A stretch of DNA of 64,000 bases from an uncultured Lachnospiraceae bacterium (GTDB taxonomy: Bacteria; Bacillota; Clostridia; Lachnospirales; Lachnospiraceae), in the NCBI GenBank assembly GCA_900550475.1, contig URSA01000004.1:124001-188000 (forward strand), written 5' to 3'. Positions within the stretch are counted from its first letter, which is position 1. Each line of letters starts with the position of its first letter. The notes below the pieces were generated by a model. The model saw only the letters and a program-made list of their open reading frames with translations. It did not search any database and had not been told where the DNA came from. Position numbers and translations under genes: made by a program. Shown here in pieces: positions 19,793 to 28,456 of this stretch.

Positions 19793-20218
19793 GATGTGGA
19801 CAAGTTTACATAAAATTTTTGTATGTTTACGTTTTATGTAACTGGGAAGAAAGTAACAAAAGCAAACATGTATTCGGCAAATGACATATATTTTTGCAAG
19901 TTTGACGCCCAAATCAAGGGAAAATGACACGCGTGTATATGTGGATAACTATGTGGAAATGGTGGATTTGAAAATAGAAAAGCAGCAAAAATCGACACAA
20001 ATTCCATTTCCTCGACAAAGTTGGAAATGCAACCGTAATTGCAACGGTACTGAGATGGTCAATATTGTTATGTAACCTATAGGGGAGAGCCCACGGCGCG
20101 TCCATGGTGCGCGCCGGGTGGAAATCTAAAAGTAGACAGAAAAGAATTTCTTGGCTATAATCAAAAGATATGTCAGGTATATGTTTTTATGTCATGTATC
20201 AGTTATACGGAGGAGATT
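19793..20218 (+). other. Intergenic region, no gene seen
   Basis: 426 bp. It holds an AT-rich hairpin (TACATAAAA/TTTTATGTA, about 19809-19840), three DnaA-box-like 9-mers on the same strand (TGTGGACAA 19795, TGTGGATAA 19940, TGTGGAAAT 19952), a GC-rich hairpin (CGGCGCG/CGCGCCG near 20094-20116) without a T-tract, and the promoter at 20133. No convincing coding frame is present. Confidence 0.6.
20133..20161 (+). promoter_or_regulatory. Promoter for GH13-ABC operon
   Basis: TAGACA (20133-20138), 17-bp spacer, TATAAT (20156-20161), 57 bp before the ATG at 20219. Confidence 0.65.
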
Positions 20219-21532
20219 ATGTGGGCAGAAGAAAGTGTATTTTATCAGATCTATCCTTTGGGATTTACGGGCGCGCCCTTTGAGAACGACGGTGTTTTGG
20301 AGCACAGGATACGGAAGGTGCTTGCATGGATCCCGCACATGACGAGGCTGGGGATCAACGCTTTGTACTTTTCCCCGGTTTTTGAGTCAGACACGCATGG
20401 CTACAACACCAGAGATTACCGCAGGATCGATGTGCGGCTCGGAACAAACGAGGATTTCAAGGAAGTTGTGGCGGCACTTCACGAAAACGGAATCAAGGTT
20501 GTGCTGGACGGCGTGTTCAACCATGTGGGACGAGGCTTCGGTCCTTTTCAGGATGTACTGCAGAACAGGGAGCGCTCTCCTTATACAAGCTGGTTTTACC
20601 GCATTGCCTTTGACGGGGATTCCCCCTATCACGACGGTCTGTGGTATGAGGGCTGGGAGGGCAACTACGATCTGGTCAAGCTGAATCTCAGAAATGAGGA
20701 TGTAGTCCGCTATCTTCTCGACAGCGTGGGATTCTGGATGGATGAGTTTGATATCGACGGGCTCAGGCTTGATGTGGCATACAGTCTGGACGAGGATTTC
20801 GTGCGGAGGCTGCGCGCCTACTGCGACGGCAGAAAACAGGATTTCTTTCTGGTGGGTGAGATGCTGCACGGCGACTATAACAGGCTGGTCAACGATGCCA
20901 TGCTCCACTCCGCCACCAACTACGAGTGCTATAAGGGGCTGTATTCAAGCTTTAACAGCATGAATCTTTTTGAGATCAATCATTCCCTGCTTCGGCAGTT
21001 CGGCCCTGAAAACTGGACATTGTATAAGGGAAAGCATCTGCTCTCCTTTGTGGACAACCATGATGTGACCCGGGCGGCAAGCATTTTGCAGAACAAGAGG
21101 CATCTGCCGTTACTCTATGCGCTGCTGTTCGGCATGCCGGGAATCCCCTGCATCTACTATGGCAGCGAGTGGGGCACTCTGGGGGAGAAGAGTCAGGGGG
21201 ACCCTGCGCTGCGTCCCTGCTTTGACGCGCCGGAATGGAATGAGCTTACGGATTATATTGCAGCGCTGGTGAGGGCAAAGAAGGAATCCCGTGCTCTGAA
21301 CTGGGGCAGCTTCAGATCCGTTGTGCTGACAAACAGACAGTGCATTTTTGAACGCTGCACGGAGGGAGAGCGCGTGCTGGTGGCAATTAACGCGGATGAA
21401 AATGAGTATACGGCGCATTTCGATGCGGGCTGTGGGCGTGCGGTGGATCTGATCACGGGCGAGGAGCATGATTTCGGAGGCGGAAGCCTGCTCCCCGCAT
21501 ACAGCGCGTACTTCTGGAAGACAGAGAGGTAA
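20219..21532 (+). CDS. GH13 family alpha-glucan hydrolase (alpha-amylase/cyclomaltodextrinase-like)
   Basis: 437 residues from the ATG at 20219, chosen for GGAGGAG upstream; an earlier in-frame ATG at 20189 has no such site. There is no signal peptide, so it acts in the cytoplasm. GH13 regions are clear: DGVFNHVG, GLRLDVAYS with nucleophile Asp185, FLVGEML with acid/base Glu214, and FVDNHD with Asp282. A short beta-sandwich C-terminal domain follows. The single-domain form starting directly with VFYQIYPLGF is usual for cytosolic maltodextrin-degrading enzymes. The precise specificity is not readable. It heads a probable operon with the ABC exporter genes (9 nt gap), which is an odd pairing. 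Confidence 0.9.
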   Translation: MWAEESVFYQIYPLGFTGAPFENDGVLEHRIRKVLAWIPHMTRLGINALYFSPVFESDTHGYNTRDYRRIDVRLGTNEDFKEVVAALHENGIKVVLDGVFNHVGRGFGPFQDVLQNRERSPYTSWFYRIAFDGDSPYHDGLWYEGWEGNYDLVKLNLRNEDVVRYLLDSVGFWMDEFDIDGLRLDVAYSLDEDFVRRLRAYCDGRKQDFFLVGEMLHGDYNRLVNDAMLHSATNYECYKGLYSSFNSMNLFEINHSLLRQFGPENWTLYKGKHLLSFVDNHDVTRAASILQNKRHLPLLYALLFGMPGIPCIYYGSEWGTLGEKSQGDPALRPCFDAPEWNELTDYIAALVRAKKESRALNWGSFRSVVLTNRQCIFERCTEGERVLVAINADENEYTAHFDAGCGRAVDLITGEEHDFGGGSLLPAYSAYFWKTER

Positions 21533-21541
21533 TTTTTACGG

Positions 21542-23317
21542 ATGGAACAGGTCAAATTTCTATTTACCTATGTAAAGAGGCATAAGTGGCAGTATATCGG
21601 CGGTATCATCACCCTGTTTGCGGTTGACTTCTTTAACCTGATGATACCGCAAATAACGGGCGTTATTACGGACGGACTTGCAGGGCACACCATGGGAATG
21701 GAACAGGTGATGCAGAATCTGGCGAAGCTGATCGGTCTGGGTACGCTGTTGGCACTGGGGCGTTTTCTGTGGCGTTATTTTCTGTTCGGCGCCGCGAGGC
21801 ATATCCAGTATGAGATGCGTAACGGCATGTTTGAAAAGCTGGAAACCATGTCCGTGGAGTATTTCAACGAGCATAAGACGGGAGATCTCATGTCCCGGTT
21901 TACCAACGACCTGAACGCGGTCAGAATGGCAATCGGCATGGCTGTCATATCCGCTTTTGACGCGACCGTCATGGCGGTCATGGTCATCGGTCAGATGATG
22001 TACTATGTAAATGTGAAGCTGACGCTGTTGGCGATCATTCCCATGATTTTTATCGCGGGTGGAGAGTTCTACTACGGCAGGGAGATGCGCAGACGCTTCA
22101 AGGAGAAGCAGGAGGCGGTCTCCGACCTGACGGATCAGGTGCAGGAGAGCATCTCGGGCATCCGTGTGGTGAAGGCTTTTGCGCAGGAAAAGGAAGAGAA
22201 GGAAGCGTTTGCCCGCACCAACGCCTACGCAAGGGAGAAGAATATGGCGGTGGCGAGACTGGGCGCGGTGGTGATGCCATTGCTGGATGTGGTGATCGGT
22301 GTCAGCAGCCTTGTGACGCTTCTGTACGGCGGGTATCTTGCCATCACGGGTGAGATCACGCTGGGGCGCTTTGTGGCGTTCAACCAGTATATCGGCATGC
22401 TGGTGTGGCCCATGCTGGCGGCGGGTGAGAGCATTACCTCGCTCTCCCAGGGACTTGCGTCCACCAAGCGGATTCAGGAGATTTTTGATGAGAAGCCGGA
22501 GATCTTCGATGATGAGACGGTGAAGCCCGCGGGCGTTATCCACGGGGAAATCACATTCGATCATCTCACCTTCCTGCATCAGGGGCACAGCGAACCAACC
22601 TTGAAGGACATCTGTCTTGAGGTGCCGGCGGGGACGACGCTTGCCATCGTGGGCAGGACGGGGAACGGCAAGACCACTCTGGTCAATCTGCTGCTGCACC
22701 TGTATAACACCCAGAGAGGCATGATACGCATTGACGGGCGGGATATCAACAGCATTCCGTTAAAGGAGCTGAGGGAGAATATTGCATACGTTCCGCAGGA
22801 CAATTTCCTGTTTTCGGACACGCTGCGCCACAACATAGCGTTTGGCGTGGAGGATGAGGAGCGGGGAGAAGCAGACCCGGAGGCTGTGGAGCGCGCGGCG
22901 CGTGCGGCATGCGTACACGACAATATCATTGCATTCCCGGACGGATATGACACCATCGTGGGAGAGCGCGGTGTGACCCTGTCCGGCGGACAGAAGCAGA
23001 GAAGCTCCATCGCAAGGGCGCTGTTAAAGGATGCGACGATCCTGATTCTGGATGATGCGCTTTCCGCGGTGGATACGGACACGGAGAAGCAGATTCTGGA
23101 GAACCTCCGCAAAAACAGGGAGGGGAAAACCACCATACTGATCGCACACCGGATTTCTACCATACAGAATGCGGACTGCATCGTTGTGCTGGAAAACGGT
23201 GAGATCAGGGAGCGGGGCAGCCACGAAGAACTGATGGCACAAAAGGGAATCTATTATGAAATGTTTGAAAAACAGCAGCTGGAGGCAGGGCTTGCAGAAG
23301 GGGAGGTGACGGTATGA
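21542..23317 (+). CDS. ABC exporter half-transporter, subunit with degenerate catalytic site
   Basis: 591 residues: six-helix membrane domain (about 15-310), then an ATP-binding domain with Walker A VGRTGNGKTT near 371-380, signature LSGGQKQR near 480, and Walker B ILILDDALSAVD near 500. The residue after the Walker B aspartate is Asp, not the catalytic Glu; this is the pattern of the non-catalytic site of heterodimeric exporters (TM287/288, BmrC/D type). The stop codon overlaps the start of the second subunit (ATGA, 23314-23317), so the two are translationally coupled. The substrate (drug, lipid or peptide) cannot be inferred. Confidence 0.9.
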   Translation: MEQVKFLFTYVKRHKWQYIGGIITLFAVDFFNLMIPQITGVITDGLAGHTMGMEQVMQNLAKLIGLGTLLALGRFLWRYFLFGAARHIQYEMRNGMFEKLETMSVEYFNEHKTGDLMSRFTNDLNAVRMAIGMAVISAFDATVMAVMVIGQMMYYVNVKLTLLAIIPMIFIAGGEFYYGREMRRRFKEKQEAVSDLTDQVQESISGIRVVKAFAQEKEEKEAFARTNAYAREKNMAVARLGAVVMPLLDVVIGVSSLVTLLYGGYLAITGEITLGRFVAFNQYIGMLVWPMLAAGESITSLSQGLASTKRIQEIFDEKPEIFDDETVKPAGVIHGEITFDHLTFLHQGHSEPTLKDICLEVPAGTTLAIVGRTGNGKTTLVNLLLHLYNTQRGMIRIDGRDINSIPLKELRENIAYVPQDNFLFSDTLRHNIAFGVEDEERGEADPEAVERAARAACVHDNIIAFPDGYDTIVGERGVTLSGGQKQRSSIARALLKDATILILDDALSAVDTDTEKQILENLRKNREGKTTILIAHRISTIQNADCIVVLENGEIRERGSHEELMAQKGIYYEMFEKQQLEAGLAEGEVTV

Positions 23318-25308
23318 AAAGACTTCTTACCTATCTGAAACCGCACTGCGCCGCAATGCTTCTGGTGACGGTGCTTGTGCTTCTGCTGACGGCGCTGGAG
23401 CTCTACAAGCCCATTGTGATCGGCGATGCCATCGATGACTATATCGAGGGCTATAATGTTCCTTATCTGCAGGTGCAGGAGACGGAGCCGGGAGCTGTAT
23501 GTCTGCGTGGAGATTACTGGAAGCGGGTGGATGCGGACAGCATGCCGGAGGACGGAAGCTGCGCCGGAATTGTATTATATAACGACTGTTACTATATGAT
23601 CACCGGGCTGCAGGCGCAGGAGTGGGAAGCCATTTCCAAGGCGGGCGCGGAGGAACTGCGCGCCGCTGTGGAGGCATCGGGGGCGTTGCAGCCGCTCACC
23701 CATGAGGAGCTTGCGGCACTCAGACAGGAGGATTTTGCCGGAATCTGCAGGGCGGCGGTGGTCTACCTTTTGGTTATGCTGGCTATTTTCGCCTGCAACG
23801 CGGCGCAGACCTGGATTTTGCAAAAGACAGGACAGGATATAATCTACCGGATGCGTCAGCAGATGTTTGAGCATGTGCAGACTCTGTCGCTTGAGTTTTT
23901 CAACAAGACGCCGGTGGGCAAGCTGGTGACCAGAGTGGCGAACGACACGGAAGCGGTGAATGAGATGTTTACCTCGGTGCTTGTGCGGCTGTTCCGCAAC
24001 AGCATCAAGATCATCGGCTACGGCGTGGTCATGTTCTCCATCAACGTGAAGCTGACAATCTACGCTTTTCTCATGCTGCCCGTGGTGGCGGTGCTTACTT
24101 TTATTTTCCGGCACCTTTCCAGACAGGCGTACCGCATTACAAGGAACCGCCTTACGGAGATCAATACCTTTTTGTCGGAAAATCTGTCCGGCATGAAGCT
24201 GATCCAGATCTTTGCGAGGGAGCGGGAAAAGTATGCGGAGTTTGAAAAGAGGAGCTACGGCTTTTTCAAGGCGGGCTTCCGCGAGGTTATGATTTTTGCC
24301 ATATTCCGACCGCTGATCTATCTGCTTTCCGTGGTTGCGCTGGCAATCATCATCGGCGGCGGAAGCGCACAGGTGCTGTCGGGAACCATAACCATGGGAA
24401 CCCTGTATATCTTTATCAATTACATCAGCTCGTTCTTTGACCCGATTCAGGAGCTGGCGGAGCAGTTCGGAACGCTGCAGTCCTCTCTGGCGTCCGCCGA
24501 GAAGGTGTTCCAGATTCTGGACGAGGAGCCTGCCATCAAAAACCCCGAGCATCCGGTGGATTTTGACATCTGCGGCAGGATCGAGTTCAGGCATGTGTGG
24601 TTTGCCTATGAGGGGGATGATTACATCTTAAAGGATGTGAGCTTTGTCATAGAACCGGGCGAGAAGGCGGCGTTTGTGGGCGCAACGGGCGCGGGAAAGA
24701 CCTCGGTGCTGAATCTGATCGGCAGGTATTTTGACATTCAGAAGGGTGAGATCCTCATAGACGGCGTGGATATCCGACAGGTTGACATTCATAAACTCAG
24801 AAGGGCAATCGGACAGGTGCAGCAGGATGTATTTCTGTTTACCGGGGATATCAAGGGAAATATTTCCCTGCGCAACAGCGACATGACGATGGAAGAAATT
24901 CAGGCTGCGGCGGAGTACGTCAACGCAGATCCCTTCATCAGAAAGCTTCCCGGCGGGTATGACGAGCCTGTGACGGAGCGCGGCTCCACCCTCTCCGCAG
25001 GACAGAGACAGTTACTTTCCTTTGCGAGAACGCTTGCCTACGATCCCAAAATTCTGGTGCTGGATGAGGCGACTGCCAACATCGATACGGAGACAGAGAG
25101 CCTGATCACACAGGCGCTTGAGAAGCTCATGGCTGGCAGAACCACCATCATGGTGGCGCACAGACTTTCCACCATTCAGCATGCCGATAAGATCATGGTC
25201 ATGCACAAGGGGCGGATTGTGGAATGCGGCAACCATCAGGAGCTGTTGAAGGAGGACGGTATGTACCGCAGGCTCTATGAGCTGCAGCTTGTCAAGGAAA
25301 ACCGATAG
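23314..25308 (+). CDS. ABC exporter half-transporter, catalytic subunit with large external insertion
   Basis: 664 residues. Transmembrane helix 1 (about 13-30) is followed by an insertion of about 100 residues (45-145, with several Trp and Cys) before helix 2. That insertion should face outside and is larger than the short loop usual in this family. The ATP-binding domain has Walker A VGATGAGKTS near 457, signature LSAGQRQ near 560 (variant second position) and a canonical Walker B ILVLDEATANID near 580. The variant signature here and the Asp in the partner together give one degenerate and one active ATP site. A T-tract terminator follows at 25321. Confidence 0.9.
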   Translation: MKRLLTYLKPHCAAMLLVTVLVLLLTALELYKPIVIGDAIDDYIEGYNVPYLQVQETEPGAVCLRGDYWKRVDADSMPEDGSCAGIVLYNDCYYMITGLQAQEWEAISKAGAEELRAAVEASGALQPLTHEELAALRQEDFAGICRAAVVYLLVMLAIFACNAAQTWILQKTGQDIIYRMRQQMFEHVQTLSLEFFNKTPVGKLVTRVANDTEAVNEMFTSVLVRLFRNSIKIIGYGVVMFSINVKLTIYAFLMLPVVAVLTFIFRHLSRQAYRITRNRLTEINTFLSENLSGMKLIQIFAREREKYAEFEKRSYGFFKAGFREVMIFAIFRPLIYLLSVVALAIIIGGGSAQVLSGTITMGTLYIFINYISSFFDPIQELAEQFGTLQSSLASAEKVFQILDEEPAIKNPEHPVDFDICGRIEFRHVWFAYEGDDYILKDVSFVIEPGEKAAFVGATGAGKTSVLNLIGRYFDIQKGEILIDGVDIRQVDIHKLRRAIGQVQQDVFLFTGDIKGNISLRNSDMTMEEIQAAAEYVNADPFIRKLPGGYDEPVTERGSTLSAGQRQLLSFARTLAYDPKILVLDEATANIDTETESLITQALEKLMAGRTTIMVAHRLSTIQHADKIMVMHKGRIVECGNHQELLKEDGMYRRLYELQLVKENR

Positions 25309-25320
25309 GAATATGTATAA

Positions 25321-25357
25321 AAGAAGGAAATCACGGCTTGGTTTCCTTCTTTTTTTG
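25321..25357 (+). terminator. Terminator after the ABC exporter genes
   Basis: AAGAAGGAAA / TTTCCTTCTT stem with an 11-nt loop and a run of seven or more T residues. Confidence 0.9.
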
Positions 25358-25396
25358 CGCCTTTCTTTAGAATTTCCAAATATTTTCTAAATGCTA

Positions 25397-25457
25397 TTGA
25401 CAACCCAATATTATACGTTGTATATTATCTGCACAGACATATGTTATACGGCGTATA
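25397..25457 (+). promoter_or_regulatory. PadR operon promoter with two palindromic operators
   Basis: TTGACA (25397-25402) and TATATT (25421-25426, 18-bp spacer). TATAC-GTT-GTATA (25412-25424) overlaps the -10, and a second copy, TATAC-GGC-GTATA (25445-25457), lies 33 bp downstream. PadR proteins commonly bind ATAC-type dyads (often ATGT/ACAT) in their own promoters, so autorepression is likely; this is inference. Confidence 0.7.
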
Positions 25458-25510
25458 GTATTATACATTGACACAATATTATGAGGCTATGCTTCGGACA
25501 GGAGGAGACT

Positions 25511-25837
25511 ATGGTATTCAATACAGGTGCGGCATTGCTTGATGCAATCGTGCTTGCGGTCGTGTCCAAGGAGCCGGAGGGAACCTACGGTTACAAGATC
25601 ACCCAGGAGGTACGTCAGGTGATCGAACTGTCGGAGTCCACACTCTATCCGGTGCTGCGGAGACTGCAGAAGGACGGCTGCATGGAAGTGTACGATCAGG
25701 AGTGCGGCGGCAGAAACAGGAGATACTACCGGCTGACACCGAGAGGGTCGGATCAGTTATTGATGTATGTGAACGAATGGAGACAGTATTCCGGAAAAAT
25801 CTCCGGAATCTTGGAGGGAGGAAACAGATATGAATAG
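25511..25837 (+). CDS. PadR-family transcriptional regulator
   Basis: 108 residues from the ATG at 25511 (GGAGGAG upstream); the track of open codons extends to 25481 without a good site. It is a winged-helix DNA-binding protein of the short PadR subfamily: LDAIVLAVVSKEPEGTYGYK, SESTLYPVLRRLQKDG (recognition helix), and the wing GGRNRRYYRLTPRG. It overlaps the next gene by 8 bp, and PadR-DUF1700-DUF4097 is a well-known gene order in Firmicutes, often answering to envelope stress. Two palindromes in the promoter suggest autoregulation. Confidence 0.93.
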   Translation: MVFNTGAALLDAIVLAVVSKEPEGTYGYKITQEVRQVIELSESTLYPVLRRLQKDGCMEVYDQECGGRNRRYYRLTPRGSDQLLMYVNEWRQYSGKISGILEGGNRYE

Positions 25838-26546
25838 GGCGGAGTTTATGGCGGAACTGACCAGACTTTTGCAGAATATTCCGGAAAATGAGCGCGTGGA
25901 GGCGCTGAAGTATTATGATGAATACTTCAATGATGCCGGAGAGGAAAACGAACAGCAGGTGATCGCGGAGTTAGAGTCGCCCCAGAAGGTGGCGGACAAG
26001 ATCAAGGACGGGCTGCGGGCGGATATGGATTCCAACGACATGACGGGCGGCCATCAGGCATGGCAGAACGGCGGCGCTTACCGCAACGGAACCAGCTATC
26101 AGGGCAGCACGGTCTACCAGAACAACACCTTCTATCAGGGAAATGCGGTTCCAAAATCGGAGGATGCGCTTCCCGCATGGGCAATCGTATTGATTGTGCT
26201 GGGATGCATCATATGCTCGCCGGCGATTCTGGGGGCGGCAGGTTCCCTGATCGGTGTTGCGGCAGGTCTGTTCTTTGGATTCTTCGGGCTGGTGATCGGG
26301 TTTGGTGCTGCCGGCATCGGATTGATCGTGGGCGGTATCGCCACGGCGGTTGTGGGAGTTGCAGATATCTTTCATTTTCCCTTTGCGGGGCTGGCGCTTT
26401 TCGGCACAGGGCTTCTGCTGGTGGCGTTAGGCATCCTGTTTATGATGCTCACCGTATGGATGTGCGGCTGGGCGGCACCTGCAATCTGCAAGGGGCTGAG
26501 CACCCTGTGGAACAAGGCATTTGCAAAATCAAAGCAGTCAAATTAG
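25830..26546 (+). CDS. DUF1700 membrane protein
   Basis: 238 residues. The N-terminal part (about 1-65: MNRAEFMAELTRLLQNIP, YYDEYFNDAGE) is the conserved DUF1700 helical region; a Gln/Asn/Tyr-rich linker follows (about 70-108). Then come several Gly/Ala/Ile-rich transmembrane segments (about 112-225) and a short basic tail. It overlaps the upstream PadR gene and precedes the DUF4097 gene by 19 nt. Members of this family are membrane proteins of unknown mechanism that travel with PadR and DUF4097; a role in envelope response is inferred from that context. Confidence 0.88.
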   Translation: MNRAEFMAELTRLLQNIPENERVEALKYYDEYFNDAGEENEQQVIAELESPQKVADKIKDGLRADMDSNDMTGGHQAWQNGGAYRNGTSYQGSTVYQNNTFYQGNAVPKSEDALPAWAIVLIVLGCIICSPAILGAAGSLIGVAAGLFFGFFGLVIGFGAAGIGLIVGGIATAVVGVADIFHFPFAGLALFGTGLLLVALGILFMMLTVWMCGWAAPAICKGLSTLWNKAFAKSKQSN

Positions 26547-26565
26547 GAAAGGGATGGATTTTAAT

Positions 26566-27495
26566 ATGAAAAAGTTTATGAAAGTCTGCGCCATTACGGT
26601 GGCGGTTGTGTTTGGATTGGGTGTTCTGCTGGTGGCGCTGGGCGGCTTTGGCGGTGGCTTTAAACTGGTGTCGGAGCAGGTCTGGAGAGGAGACCTGAAT
26701 ATTGAGAACTGGTTTCCGTGGGATTTCAAATCGGGCGTCAGATATGATATTTCAGAGGACAGTACCCTGTTTGATTCCATCCATGATGTGATCAGAAACG
26801 TGGACAGCTATGCACAGGATTTTTCGGGCGATTCCGTGAAAAATCTGAATCTTGATCTGGGCGGCTGCAGAGTGACGATAGGAACATCCCCCGATGGGGA
26901 TTACCATGTGGAGGCAAAGACCATTTCCTCCTTCCAGGCATATGTGAGCGGTGAAACCCTGCATATAAACGCTGTGAAAAACGGAACATGGAATACCAAT
27001 ACCATGGTGATCACCATAAAGGTTCCGGCGGGGGTACGTCTTGAGAACATTGCGATGTCGCTGGGAGCGGGGGATTTTGTGTTCGACAGGCTGTGTGCCG
27101 ATGAGGTGGCGCTTGAGATCGGTGCGGGACGCCTGCAGGTCGATGCGCTGGAGGCAGACAACTTCAGCTGCGAGCTGGGCGCGGGACAGGCGATCATTAC
27201 GAACGGCGTGACCACGGGAGATGTCACGCTGGAGGTCGGCGTCGGCGAGATCCGCTTTGAGGGAAGTATTCCGGGAGATCTGGATGCAACCTGCTCCATG
27301 GGAAATATGGAGATCACCGTGACCGGAAGCACGGAGCAGGATCATAACATGCAGATGGACTGCGCAGCGGGCAATCTGGATGTCGGAAGCCGCAGCTACG
27401 CGGGCCTTGCCACTGAGCAGTCCGTCGATAACGGGGCAGATTCGGATTATAACCTGTCCTGTGCAATGGGTAACATGACACTTACATTCAAGTAA
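26566..27495 (+). CDS. DUF4097 beta-helix protein (putative adhesin fold), membrane anchored
   Basis: 309 residues from the ATG at 26566 (AGGAAAGGG upstream; ATG codons at 26521 and 26554 are alternatives). One N-terminal transmembrane segment (about 7-27) is followed by an exported repetitive beta domain typical of DUF4097: SLGAGDFVFDRL, EIGAGRLQVDAL, ELGAGQAIITNG, EVGVGEIRFEGS, SMGNMEITVTGS, with a recurring GAG or GVG turn about every 20 residues. It is the last gene of the PadR operon. Its end overlaps by 8 bp the end of the convergent ECF gene. Confidence 0.88.
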   Translation: MKKFMKVCAITVAVVFGLGVLLVALGGFGGGFKLVSEQVWRGDLNIENWFPWDFKSGVRYDISEDSTLFDSIHDVIRNVDSYAQDFSGDSVKNLNLDLGGCRVTIGTSPDGDYHVEAKTISSFQAYVSGETLHINAVKNGTWNTNTMVITIKVPAGVRLENIAMSLGAGDFVFDRLCADEVALEIGAGRLQVDALEADNFSCELGAGQAIITNGVTTGDVTLEVGVGEIRFEGSIPGDLDATCSMGNMEITVTGSTEQDHNMQMDCAAGNLDVGSRSYAGLATEQSVDNGADSDYNLSCAMGNMTLTFK

Positions 27496-28456
27496 GCAGA
27501 CCTGCCTTCTTAAGGGCGGGGCGCAGCGCCAGATAGAACACGGAAGCACACAGCACCGCAACCGCAGCGTTCACGCTGGTGGTAAGCTGGGAAATCTTGA
27601 GCAGGGTCTTTGTCAGATCCTGCGGCAGTCCCAACAGGTAGGTCTTGTAGAAGTAGCCGGCCAACGGGTCTGCTATAATATTGAAGATCATGCCGCATGC
27701 GGAGGCAAGCACGGTGATGCCGATGATCTGTCCGCGTTTTCTGCGCGTATTGAGGTGGAAGATCTGGTGCGCCACAAGACCGACGATCAGACCGATGCAG
27801 AATTTCAAAACAAAGGTTTTCGGCGCGCTGGTCACGTAGATGGTGGTCAGGTCGGCGATGGTCATGCCGACCGCGCCCGCAAGACCGCCCCAGAAGCCGC
27901 CGAGCAGCAGCGCGGCGAGAACGCAGAATACATTGCCGAGGTGGAAGGCGGTGCTTTCCGTGCCTACGGGAATATCGATTTTAAAGAAAGCAAAACCGAT
28001 GTAGCAGAGAGCCGCCATAAGGCTTGCCTGTGCCAGCCTGTTCAGCTTTGCACGCGCCTGTGTGCGACTGTTTGCAGCCGCCTGATTCTGTGAGGAGGCT
28101 GCCCGCTTGCTGCGGATCAGGTTTACCGCGCCCGCTCCCGTGAAAATGATGCCCACAAAGAGCAGGGTCAGGGAGTAGGAGTAAGGGCGCTCGCTGGCAA
28201 GCTTCTGGTCGCTTAACGTGCTTTTTTGTTCGGTCAGGGCGGTAATCTCAGACTCAAGGGCTGCCTTTGCCGCGTCCTCGGTCAGCGCTTCCAGCTCTGT
28301 TTTCTTTTCCGTTATCTGATCGGTGAGAGCGGAAATTTCATTTTTGCAGGCAAGGGAATCGGCGTAGGAGGAGTGGTAGGTGTTGTAGCAGAGCACACCG
28401 CCCGCCACTGCCAGCACAATGCCGATGATGAGCAGAATCAGATTCGTCTTTTTCAT
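27488..28456 (-). CDS. ECF transporter S component with N-terminal two-helix coiled-coil extension
   Basis: 322 residues from the ATG at 28456 (GAGGATG upstream). Residues about 5-25 and 92-110 are transmembrane helices separated by a coiled-coil-like external stretch (ITEKKTELEALTED, EITALTEQKSTLSDQ). From about 145 to 320 it is a six-helix energy-coupling-factor substrate-binding subunit (AQASLMAALCYIGFAFF, AFHLGNVFCVLAALLLGGF, GLAGAVGMTIADL). Such subunits capture a vitamin or similar micronutrient and work with a shared ATPase/EcfT module encoded elsewhere. The substrate is not evident. The leader on this strand has a striking hairpin/pseudoknot pattern, so riboswitch control is likely. 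Confidence 0.85.
   Translation of the reverse strand: MKKTNLILLIIGIVLAVAGGVLCYNTYHSSYADSLACKNEISALTDQITEKKTELEALTEDAAKAALESEITALTEQKSTLSDQKLASERPYSYSLTLLFVGIIFTGAGAVNLIRSKRAASSQNQAAANSRTQARAKLNRLAQASLMAALCYIGFAFFKIDIPVGTESTAFHLGNVFCVLAALLLGGFWGGLAGAVGMTIADLTTIYVTSAPKTFVLKFCIGLIVGLVAHQIFHLNTRRKRGQIIGITVLASACGMIFNIIADPLAGYFYKTYLLGLPQDLTKTLLKISQLTTSVNAAVAVLCASVFYLALRPALKKAGLLT

Noticed and set aside
19795..19960. Chromosome replication origin
   Set aside because: Only three DnaA-like boxes, with no dnaA, dnaN, recF or rpmH genes in the region.
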